From an uncultured Alistipes sp. (GTDB taxonomy: Bacteria; Bacteroidota; Bacteroidia; Bacteroidales; Rikenellaceae), in the NCBI GenBank assembly GCA_900539755.1, contig UQDC01000001.1, positions 124,001-188,000 on the forward strand: 64,000 nt of DNA. The letters are read 5' to 3'. The position numbers and the translations under genes are program-made. This document shows positions 8,361 to 15,299 of the stretch, in pieces. The stretch's first letter is position 1. Each line of letters begins with the position of its first letter. A model generated the notes under the pieces. That model was given only the letters and a program-made list of their open reading frames with translations. It did not search any database and had not been told where the DNA came from.

Positions 8361-9041
8361 ATGCCGTTGACCGATAAGCAGGTGCGTGAAAAGTTGGTAA
8401 CCCGCTGTGCACAAGCACTAACGGATGCAGAGCTGCTCTCTGTTTTGCTGCAAAAGGGTGAAGCGGGTGGATCGGCTTTGGAGTTGTCGGAAGAGCTTTT
8501 GGCGGCATATAATGGGGATTTGACGGCTATTGCACAGGAAGAGGTAGTTCGGTTGCGTTCGGTTGCCCGTTTGGGTGTGACGCGTGCTGCCTTGGTTAGT
8601 GCCGCCTTGGAGTTGGGGCGTCGCTGTCGTGTCGCTGAAAGTCGGATAAAGGATACTATAATGACCGACCAGGATGTGATTGATATCTTTCAGCCGCAGA
8701 TTGGGATGTTGCCACACGAAGAGTTTTGGGTGGTTTACTTGAATGCATCGAACCGGATTTTAGATCGGGTTCGGGTGAGTCAGGGTGGTGTGACGGGAAC
8801 CATTGTAGATTATAAATTGATTGTAAAACGTGCCGTTGAACGTTTGGCCCAAGGAATCCTGTTGGTACACAATCACCCTTCGGGCAATCCATTACCCAGT
8901 GGGGCGGACAATGAGATCACCGAGAGGGTGGTACGTGCAGCGGCCCTTTTCGATATGACGGTTGCCGATCATGTGATCATTACTGCCGGAGAGTGTTACA
9001 GTTTCCGCAATCACGGTTTTTTTGATCATTTACATGTATAG
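8361..9041 (+). CDS. radC: RadC family JAB/MPN-domain protein
   Basis: A 226-residue member of the RadC (UPF0758) family. The N-terminal part (REKLVTRCAQALTDAELLSVLLQKG) matches the helix-hairpin-helix-like region, and the C-terminal JAB domain carries the metal-binding motif HNHPSGNPLPSGAD with the upstream glutamate in the EEFWVVYLN strand. Family members were once linked to DNA repair; the role is now considered unsettled and metalloprotease-like chemistry is predicted. It stands alone between rnc and the convergent phosphatase gene. It is a chromosomal-type full-length copy with no mobile-element context. Confidence 0.92.
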   Translation: MPLTDKQVREKLVTRCAQALTDAELLSVLLQKGEAGGSALELSEELLAAYNGDLTAIAQEEVVRLRSVARLGVTRAALVSAALELGRRCRVAESRIKDTIMTDQDVIDIFQPQIGMLPHEEFWVVYLNASNRILDRVRVSQGGVTGTIVDYKLIVKRAVERLAQGILLVHNHPSGNPLPSGADNEITERVVRAAALFDMTVADHVIITAGECYSFRNHGFFDHLHV

Positions 9042-9424
9042 ATACGCAGTCCATTGCCCATGATTTTATTGACATTCCCCTTGTTTTGAAGATTTGGGTT
9101 AATCAACTTTTTATTGTTGGGCGTTTCCATTGGTATGATGCGATGTCGCAAAGTTGGTTGTCAAGTTTATCTGGATGTTAGAGAAACGAACCGTATATGG
9201 AAAGTAGTAACGGAGACCAAATACAGAACCGTAAAAGCCATTTAAAGGATCTATAAGCATTTTTCTGATGCATCCTTTGTCTCTTGGCCATGTAAGAAAG
9301 TGAGGCGTTAAATTGGTCGATTATTAGGGAGAAATATTGTCACAATAATAATGAGATATAAATGCAAAGACAGGTTGCGGATTATTTCCGCAACCTGTCT
9401 TGTTTTATCGCTGAGGGAATAGAT
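9042..9424. other. convergent intergenic stretch holding one terminator
   Basis: The 3' ends of radC and the phosphatase gene face each other here. Apart from the hairpin at 9367-9401 nothing was recognised; no frame carries motifs. Confidence 0.5.
9367..9401. terminator. bidirectional terminator between radC and phosphatase gene
   Basis: AAGACAGGTTGCGG (9367-9380) pairs perfectly with CCGCAACCTGTCTT (9388-9401), extended by an A-T pair, over a short loop. T-rich sequence (TGTTTT) follows on the plus strand. It is 24 bases beyond the phosphatase stop and 326 bases beyond radC. Confidence 0.7.
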
Positions 9425-9937
9425 TTATTTTGCTTGTTCAGCTGTCGGTTCAGTCAAATCCTCTAAAAGCCCTTCGCATGCATCTTCGAGTAGATCGAGT
9501 ACCAATTCAAATCCTTCGTGTCCTTCGTAATAGGGGTCGGGAACGTATGTAACATGGTGATGTCGGCAAAATTCGACCATACGATAGATTTTATTGGCTG
9601 CTTCTGTGGACGGGGCCATGCGGTGTACTCGTTCGTAGTTGGCATCATCCATGACAATGATACGATCGAAGCGGTCGAAGTCGTCGGTTGTGATTTTTCG
9701 AGAGCGACTGGTAAGTGCATATCCACGCCGTGAGGCTGCTTGTCGCATACGAGGGTCGGCTGGTTCGCCGGCATGTCCGCCGTAGGTGCCTGCGGAATCG
9801 ATGACAAAATTTTCATGTAGCCCTGCGCGATCCACCAGTTGCTGCATAACTCCTTCAGCGGCAGGGGAACGGCAGATATTACCGAGACATACAAAAAGAA
9901 TTTTGTGCGGTTTGTTGTTGGCGTTGATTTGGCTCAT
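9425..9937 (-). CDS. low-molecular-weight protein-tyrosine phosphatase
   Basis: A 170-residue phosphatase. The N-terminal P-loop FVCLGNICRSPAAEG has nucleophile Cys17 and phosphate-binding Arg23, and the general acid Asp lies in VPDPYYEG near 140, the full catalytic set of the family. In Bacteroidetes such enzymes dephosphorylate tyrosines, often of envelope or polysaccharide regulators, but no kinase or capsule gene lies nearby, so the target is unknown. The frame is open up to 10042, but the ATG at 9935-9937 is chosen because the P-loop starts about ten residues later and a perfect TATCTTTG box (9958-9965) sits inside the longer version. Divergent from tsaB. Confidence 0.92.
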   Translation of the reverse strand: MSQINANNKPHKILFVCLGNICRSPAAEGVMQQLVDRAGLHENFVIDSAGTYGGHAGEPADPRMRQAASRRGYALTSRSRKITTDDFDRFDRIIVMDDANYERVHRMAPSTEAANKIYRMVEFCRHHHVTYVPDPYYEGHEGFELVLDLLEDACEGLLEDLTEPTAEQAK

Positions 9938-9957
9938 AGTGGTCAGATATTGAGTCC

Positions 9958-9965
9958 CAAAGATA
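9958..9965 (-). promoter_or_regulatory. -7 box (TATCTTTG) for the phosphatase gene
   Basis: The minus strand reads TATCTTTG, a perfect and common form of TAnnTTTG, 20 bases upstream of the chosen ATG. It argues against the longer upstream start. Confidence 0.5.
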
Positions 9966-9989
9966 CGCTTTTCACAGAAAAACGTTTGG

Positions 9990-10024
9990 TTTGGTCTGAA
10001 TTTTCCTGTTTTTGCGTATCTTGC
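9990..10024 (+). promoter_or_regulatory. candidate promoter of tsaB
   Basis: TTTG at 9990-9993 precedes TATCTTGC at 10017-10024 (one mismatch to TAnnTTTG) after 23 bases. The ATG follows 21 bases later. Moderate support only. Confidence 0.35.
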
Positions 10025-10045
10025 AGACCAAATCCTAAACAAGCT

Positions 10046-10759
10046 ATGTCGCTATTGTTGTGTATCGAGGCCGGAACGGATATAGGTTCCGTAGCTTTAG
10101 CCAAAAACGATCGTTTACTGTCGCTTCGAGAGAGTTGCGAAAGTCGTCATCATGCCCAGAATCTGGCTGTATATGTCGAAGATGTGTTGCGTGAGAATGA
10201 TTTGGATGCCAGTGATTTGGATGCGGTAGCGGTTGGAATGGGGTCTGGGTCATATACCGGATTGCGGATCTGCGTTTCGTTGGCGAAAGGAATTTGTTAT
10301 GGTGCCGGTATTCCTTTGTTGGCTGTCGGGAGTCTTGAGGCGTTGACCAGAGTGGCATTGGAAGATTATGAAGCAGGAATTTTGGGAATCGATGAGATTG
10401 AGGATGCTGTTTTGGTGCCGATGATTGATGCACGCCGCATGGAGGTGTATTGTCAACGTTTCGATGCGAAGGCAAATCCGCTTTCGGAGGTGGAGGCCAA
10501 AGTAATTGACGAGAACAGTTTTCAGGAGGAGCGCATTTCTGGAAAGAAATTGGTCTTGTTTGGTAACGGTGCTGCCAAATGCAAAGCACTGTTACCGGAA
10601 GAGAATGTGCATTTAGTTGAGGTTACGCCATCGGCTCGAGGGTTGGTAAAACCGGCTTATGAGGCTTATCGTGCCAAGAAATTTGAGGACATTGCCTATT
10701 TTGAGCCATTTTATTTAAAAGATTTTGTGGTAACCCCTTCTTTGAAAAAAATATTTTGA
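10046..10759 (+). CDS. tsaB: tRNA threonylcarbamoyladenosine biosynthesis protein TsaB
   Basis: A 237-residue protein of the TsaB/YeaZ family, an inactive ASKHA-fold partner of TsaD needed to make t6A at position 37 of ANN-decoding tRNAs. Visible hallmarks are LLCIEAGTDIGSVAL at the N-terminus, the SRHHAQNL region, and GMGSGSYTGLRICVSLAKGICYG with conserved glycines. The frame is open further upstream to 9839, but the ATG at 10046 places the ASKHA strand at the very N-terminus, as in the family. The promoter of the downstream tRNA-Gln overlaps its last codons. Length fits. Confidence 0.93.
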   Translation: MSLLLCIEAGTDIGSVALAKNDRLLSLRESCESRHHAQNLAVYVEDVLRENDLDASDLDAVAVGMGSGSYTGLRICVSLAKGICYGAGIPLLAVGSLEALTRVALEDYEAGILGIDEIEDAVLVPMIDARRMEVYCQRFDAKANPLSEVEAKVIDENSFQEERISGKKLVLFGNGAAKCKALLPEENVHLVEVTPSARGLVKPAYEAYRAKKFEDIAYFEPFYLKDFVVTPSLKKIF

Positions 10760-10768
10760 TTATATTTG
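10741..10768 (+). promoter_or_regulatory. promoter of tRNA-Gln(CTG)
   Basis: TTTG (10741-10744) and TATATTTG (10761-10768) are separated by 16 bases. The first transcribed base should fall near 10775, about 20 bases before the mature tRNA. The promoter overlaps the end of tsaB. Confidence 0.6.
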
Positions 10769-10794
10769 CACCCACAAACCGAAAGGTACTGCAT

Positions 10795-10865
10795 TGACCT
10801 ATGGTGTAATGGCAACACTACAGATTCTGGATCTGTCGTTCTTGGTTCGAGTCCAGGTAGGTCAA
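10795..10865 (+). tRNA. tRNA-Gln, anticodon CTG
   Basis: A 71-base cloverleaf without encoded CCA. The acceptor arms TGACCTA and TAGGTCA pair perfectly. The D-arm contains GGTGTAATGGCAAC, the anticodon stem is ACAGA/TCTGT with loop TTCTGGA (anticodon CTG, reads CAG), and the T-loop contains GGTTCGAGTCC. The discriminator base is A. It is a single-gene unit with its own promoter and terminator and is the partner of tRNA-Gln(TTG) at 57942-58012. Confidence 0.95.
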
Positions 10866-10874
10866 CAAAGATTA

Positions 10875-10908
10875 AAAAAGAGGTCCTTCAATAAGGACCT
10901 CTTTTTTT
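10875..10908 (+). terminator. terminator of tRNA-Gln(CTG)
   Basis: AAAAAGAGGTCCTT pairs with AAGGACCTCTTTTT around a CAAT loop and continues into a T-run, ten bases after the tRNA. Confidence 0.85.
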
Positions 10909-11215
10909 GTGCAGATTGTTTTCATCAGCTTTTAGCTTCCTCTTATTTGTTACTTTGTGAGGCTGTTGCAGTGAAATGGGGCAACGGTATTTACAGGATG
11001 CATTAGGACTATTGTACGGAGAGATATGCGTTTCGGGTGTATCTCTAAAAGATCATCCTGATCTGTAAAAGCAAGATTTGAGTTTCAGGTTTTTAGTTTT
11101 GGATTGCGGTGCAACACCTGAAAATTTACGTCAGTGTGTTCGTGTCAGAGCCAATAATTCGTTATTTTTGTTCTATCTACGTTTCTGTTCAAGCGTTATA
11201 AAAAGAGTAACTATT
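10909..11215. other. intergenic stretch upstream of the phosphodiesterase gene
   Basis: No gene is supportable. The only recognised element is TATTTTTG at 11163-11170, a match to TAnnTTTG 45 bases before the phosphodiesterase ATG. Confidence 0.45.
11163..11170 (+). promoter_or_regulatory. candidate -7 box (TATTTTTG)
   Basis: Matches TAnnTTTG and lies 45 bases before the ATG at 11216. No exact TTTG -33 element is seen, only TTCG at about the right distance. Confidence 0.4.
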
Positions 11216-12019
11216 ATGAAAAGGTGGAACAAGTTTAGTATTCTTGTATTTTGTGCAGCATTCTTGACTCAATTTAGTCTGCAAGGACAATCGGTCCAAA
11301 TACACTCCCATAATGATTATCAAAAATCACTTCCATTTTACCGGGCCTATTCGCAACAGGTTGACTGTATGGAGGCGGATGTATATATCGACAGCTTGTC
11401 TGAAACCGGTTTGTTGGTTGGGCATGATCCTCAGGATTTGGCCACGGCCTTGGATATTGAGGAGTTATATATCAAACCGATTGTGTTTGTCTTTGCTCAA
11501 CATGGAGGACGCCCCTGGCGTAATAGTGAGCGTACATTTACGCTGATGGTGGATCTTAAAACCCCTCTGCATCCCACGATCGATCGGTTGATTGCCAAGT
11601 TGAAGAAGTATCCGGAAGTTTTCGATCCATCCGTAAATCCGTATGCCGTGAAGGTGGTGATTACGGGGAGTCGTCCCACTCCTGCCGATTTTGAAAAATA
11701 TCCGAAGTTTATCTTTTTTGATGGCTTCATTGAGGAGCGCTACTCTCCCGAACAGTTAGAGCGTGTAACGGTGATTAGTGAGCCTTTCTTTACCTATTCG
11801 AAGTGGAAAGCTAACGGCGACACCTTATCGGATAGCGATCGGAAGGCCATAGTGGGTGTAGTTGAGAAAGCTCATGAAATGGGCAAGCCGATTCGTTTTT
11901 GGGCCTCTCCAGATAATCCGCAGGCTTGGGAGACTTTGCATAACTTGGGAGTGGATGTAATCAATACCGATAATCCTGAGGCTTGCACGTTGTATTTTAG
12001 AGCTTTGGAGAAGAAATAG
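11216..12019 (+). CDS. secreted GDPD/PI-PLC-like phosphodiesterase (AIM6-type)
   Basis: A 267-residue exported protein with a signal peptide (residues 1 to about 24, ending SLQGQ). The mature protein opens with VQIHSHNDYQKSLPFYRAY, then CMEADVYIDS and LLVGHD: the His, Glu, Asp and His metal and catalytic positions of the PLC-like phosphodiesterase superfamily in the arrangement of the AIM6/PI-PLC-like branch. LMVDLKTP and INTDNPEACTLYF are further TIM-barrel landmarks. The substrate (glycerophosphodiester or phosphoinositide-like) cannot be read from sequence. The ATG at 11216 is preferred over 11078 because it directly precedes the signal peptide. It borders the PUL but is in the opposite orientation, with its own terminator. 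Confidence 0.85.
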   Translation: MKRWNKFSILVFCAAFLTQFSLQGQSVQIHSHNDYQKSLPFYRAYSQQVDCMEADVYIDSLSETGLLVGHDPQDLATALDIEELYIKPIVFVFAQHGGRPWRNSERTFTLMVDLKTPLHPTIDRLIAKLKKYPEVFDPSVNPYAVKVVITGSRPTPADFEKYPKFIFFDGFIEERYSPEQLERVTVISEPFFTYSKWKANGDTLSDSDRKAIVGVVEKAHEMGKPIRFWASPDNPQAWETLHNLGVDVINTDNPEACTLYFRALEKK

Positions 12020-12042
12020 TTATTCAGAACTGATTAGAGATA

Positions 12043-12075
12043 AAAATAGCAGCCGTTTAGGCTGCTATTTTTTTG
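12043..12075 (+). terminator. terminator of the phosphodiesterase gene
   Basis: AAAATAGCAGCC pairs with GGCTGCTATTTT over a GTTTA loop and runs into further Ts, 23 bases after the stop codon. Confidence 0.85.
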
Positions 12076-12298
12076 CGGAATCTGTTTGATCATCGTATGC
12101 TAGTCTTCTGTCAATATTATTGATCGGATGGAATCGTAGATTGTGTGCTTCTGCGTCGTTTGGATAGCTGGATGAATTGAAGATAATTCTGCTTTTGTTA
12201 TAAGAGACAGGCATATTTGAATAGGCAGACCCGCTTTGCTTCTATATGATGAGATATTCGAAAATAGAAATTAGTTGAGGTGACTATAAACAACAGAA

Positions 12299-12320
12299 GG
12301 GTACAGATAATGCTGTACCC
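12299..12320 (-). terminator. probable terminator of the PUL minus-strand operon
   Basis: GGGTACAG/CTGTACCC, an 8-bp perfect stem with a six-base loop, lies 35 bases beyond the last gene of the operon on the minus strand. The T-tail is weak (TTCTGTTGTTT). Confidence 0.55.
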
Positions 12321-12355
12321 TCCTGATATTTGTTAGTGAATAAAACCTTTTAATT

Positions 12356-15250
12356 TTAATACAGGGTAATTGGTCCTTCAAGTCCTAATGGCAGGTATGG
12401 TTGATTTTTGGTCCAGGTGTAAGTGAGCGGATTACTTGTACCTAAAGATTTGCAGTAATTGCCCAACGTGGTAGTAATGCGGATGGTAATTTCGTTAGCT
12501 CCCGGTTTCAGAAGTCCTGAGATGTTGAAAATCCGATTGCCGTACCATTTGACACCGGCGGGTGTACCGTTGATGAAAAGTTCAGTAATGCCGTTGTGTG
12601 TTGTACCTGCATCCAGGATCGTAATGGCAGCGGGGTCTGCAATGTCGATTGATGTAGAATAGTCAATTGTTCCGGCAAAATGGCGCAATGCAGGCAATGG
12701 CAGGGTATTGAAGTCTACCAGAGTGTCGAGCTGGATCGTATCCCGATGTCCGGTAAGGGCGTGAGTCATCGTCACATCCCACACGCTTGATATGGCCTGC
12801 ACCGGAGTTCGGTTCCCATATTCAGGCAGAGCAACGTTTACTGTTGCTGCCTGATCGTCACGTGGAGAAGCATTTTCAAAGACGATTAGACGGGACTGGT
12901 TGATTCCGAGATAAAGGCTCATGGTATCATTTGCCCAGCCGCTGATGCTTTGGCGATTTCCGGTTTCAGGATCCCACAGCCAGGCTGTTTTGTTTTGGAG
13001 TTGCGGAAGGTTGAAATCGAGATGTACGGTTCGGTTGTGATCCGAATCGTAGTTGACAAAGAAAAAGATATCGAGATCGTTGTGTTTATAAAAGTTCTGG
13101 CTGAGTGTATGGCATGGTGTATTGATCAGCACGTATGGGGTGAGTTGCTGTTGTTTTTGCAGCTCCTGATACCATTGCCACATGGGTTGAGAACCGTCAG
13201 GAGCTTTTACGAGAACAAACCGTTCCGGATAACGGTTTTTGAGTTGGCTGATAATAGTTTGAACGTGACTGTCATTTACTTGGGCATTGTTTAATCCGAC
13301 ACTTTTGTGGGGAACTTTGCCGATACAGATCACTTTGCCTCCGGCTGCGACAAATTTTTGCAGAGCTTTTGCTGCTTCAGGACGGATGCTTTCGACCTCT
13401 GGCAGCAGAATCGTTTTGTAGCTGCGATTTCCGTAGTGGAGAGCTCCACGTTTCACTACACCTTTGGTCAAGATGTTTTCGCTAATATAGTCACAACCAC
13501 TGCCGTTTTGATGGATTGCTTCCCATAGTGTATTGACATATTGAGGATAGGTAACCATTGGGAAGGGCTCACGTTGTGCTCCATAAATTGACCACAAATC
13601 TTCAAATGGAGAGAGTATAGCTATATCGGCTTGCTGTTCGCTGTTTTGGAACAGAGCCGAGAGACGTGCTTTGTAGTCCATCCAGAAATGCAGGTAGGGC
13701 CACCAGGTATTGCGTTCGTTGAAGAAGGTCCCGTACCGAATCCAACCTGGGAACGCCACCTCTTTGGGCGAATAGTTGAACCCATGGAATATGGAGTGCG
13801 TAACGCCCGTAAGATTACTTAAATCTCCGGTTAGTTTCAGCTTGTCGAGTGGAGAGCTGAAAACCCAACCGGTATTGGTAAGCTCTTCGCAACTAATGAT
13901 GGTTTTCCCGCTCAGGTGTGCAGCAGACGAAACATATTTGTTGACCGGAGTGTAACCACGGCCGGCCATGGTATTGTCTGGGAAGTTGTGACCATGGTGG
14001 TGTCCATGCCACGTTTCGCATTCCGGGATATCGATCTCCATACTGGCTTCGAGCGGGTGTAATCCCCGTCCATAGGCCTGAACACGCGAGAGGAGACCAT
14101 TGCGGTGGCACCAGTTGTTGTAAGGGATGGTAAAGTTCTCTTCGAAGAGTTCGCGTTGAGTCAGGTCGAAGTCATTACGGACACGGGCTATCGTTTGCTC
14201 GACTTCAGGAGAGATTTCCGATCCATATTTTTCGGAGATGGGGTTTCCCATATGGCCAGCCTTAAAGATGAGATAGGGCAGATATGGGGAGAGCGAATAT
14301 TCCCGGCGGCGTTCGAACTCTTCCAGCATATCGTTATCCCAGTTGGCTCCTTCCAGCTCGAAACTATCCGTGAAGGCAGCACGCAGATTACCTGCACCCA
14401 TTTTCCCCATTTTGCTGTTCATTCGATCGGACATCCGATTCAGGAACTGTTCGACTGCAGTTCGGTCAAAATGGTTTAAAACGGGGCCTGAAGCTCCTGG
14501 AGCACCATTAATTACACGCATATAGCCGGTTACTTTGACCAAGCAATAGAGTACATAGTCATCTCCCTCTGGGGCTTCGATCGTGATCTGTTCTTGGGAG
14601 GCCAAAGAGTCGAGATTCACTCCTTCAGTAAAATGGTCGATTTTTTGGGGCATCAGTCGCAGATATAGAAGCTCTTTGAGAGGACGATCGTATGCAGAAC
14701 TGATATGCAATTTCAGATTATTTAGAAATTCATCTCGCTTGAGGACTAAAGTGCTGCCTCCTTTTAAATTGATAGTCTCGACGGTCAACATCTGCAGTTG
14801 TTGGTCTCGGGGCAGAAATTCGGCGCCGTATGGCCATCCCGATCCAACAATGATATCGGCTACCATACCTCGTTTGTTACACTCTGCCACAGCCGTTTGC
14901 ACCAGTTCGATCCAATCGTCGCTGAGCCATTCGTGAATGGGATAACCCGCAGTGTCTCCAGCCGGAAGTTGTATTGGGTTGATTTCGACACCACCAATAC
15001 CGGCTTGATAAAGCAGTTCGATCTCTCGGGTTATTTCGGCTTTGGATTGATGACCTCCATTCCACCACCACCGGACATAGGGATGATATTTAGTTTCCGG
15101 ATGGCGGAAAATTTCATAGAGAGAAGAGCTTCCCTTTTTATTTGATGTTGAGTTATCGTTTTTGGCTGTTGTTACAGGGATGGAGACTCCGATAGCCAAG
15201 ATAGTCAAACAGGTTGCAAGGAATGACTTGTGCCAAGGCCTATTTTTCAT
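12356..15250 (-). CDS. GH106-like glycoside hydrolase (putative alpha-L-rhamnosidase)
   Basis: A 964-residue secreted enzyme (signal peptide about residues 1-29). VRWWWNGGHQSKAEITREIELLYQAGIGGVEI (split here: VRWWWNG at 59-65, GIGGVEI at 84-90) is the family opening of GH106-type enzymes. GSGWPYGAEFLP (137-147) and FTDSFELEGANWDNDMLEEF (about 293-312) are typical, and acidic candidates for catalysis lie at Glu298, Glu300, Glu405 to Glu412 and the CEELTNTG pair Glu455-456. C-terminal beta-domains include LWDPETGNRQS and a carbohydrate-binding-like end. GH106 enzymes studied so far remove alpha-L-rhamnose; specificity here is inferred only. Last gene of the four-gene operon, 49 bases after its upstream neighbour. 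Confidence 0.8.
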   Translation of the reverse strand: MKNRPWHKSFLATCLTILAIGVSIPVTTAKNDNSTSNKKGSSSLYEIFRHPETKYHPYVRWWWNGGHQSKAEITREIELLYQAGIGGVEINPIQLPAGDTAGYPIHEWLSDDWIELVQTAVAECNKRGMVADIIVGSGWPYGAEFLPRDQQLQMLTVETINLKGGSTLVLKRDEFLNNLKLHISSAYDRPLKELLYLRLMPQKIDHFTEGVNLDSLASQEQITIEAPEGDDYVLYCLVKVTGYMRVINGAPGASGPVLNHFDRTAVEQFLNRMSDRMNSKMGKMGAGNLRAAFTDSFELEGANWDNDMLEEFERRREYSLSPYLPYLIFKAGHMGNPISEKYGSEISPEVEQTIARVRNDFDLTQRELFEENFTIPYNNWCHRNGLLSRVQAYGRGLHPLEASMEIDIPECETWHGHHHGHNFPDNTMAGRGYTPVNKYVSSAAHLSGKTIISCEELTNTGWVFSSPLDKLKLTGDLSNLTGVTHSIFHGFNYSPKEVAFPGWIRYGTFFNERNTWWPYLHFWMDYKARLSALFQNSEQQADIAILSPFEDLWSIYGAQREPFPMVTYPQYVNTLWEAIHQNGSGCDYISENILTKGVVKRGALHYGNRSYKTILLPEVESIRPEAAKALQKFVAAGGKVICIGKVPHKSVGLNNAQVNDSHVQTIISQLKNRYPERFVLVKAPDGSQPMWQWYQELQKQQQLTPYVLINTPCHTLSQNFYKHNDLDIFFFVNYDSDHNRTVHLDFNLPQLQNKTAWLWDPETGNRQSISGWANDTMSLYLGINQSRLIVFENASPRDDQAATVNVALPEYGNRTPVQAISSVWDVTMTHALTGHRDTIQLDTLVDFNTLPLPALRHFAGTIDYSTSIDIADPAAITILDAGTTHNGITELFINGTPAGVKWYGNRIFNISGLLKPGANEITIRITTTLGNYCKSLGTSNPLTYTWTKNQPYLPLGLEGPITLY

Positions 15251-15299
15251 ATTGGTTAGGGTAGTTATAGGAATTCAACGAATTGTCGAAGAAGTCTAG

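Larger units (their letters stand above)
12020..12355. other. convergent intergenic stretch with two terminators
   Basis: The phosphodiesterase gene and the PUL minus-strand operon converge here. It contains the hairpins at 12043-12075 and 12299-12320 and nothing else recognisable. Confidence 0.55.

Noticed and set aside
9839..10045. Upstream extension of tsaB
   Set aside because: The added residues are not TsaB-like, lie across the divergent promoter region and overlap the phosphatase gene.
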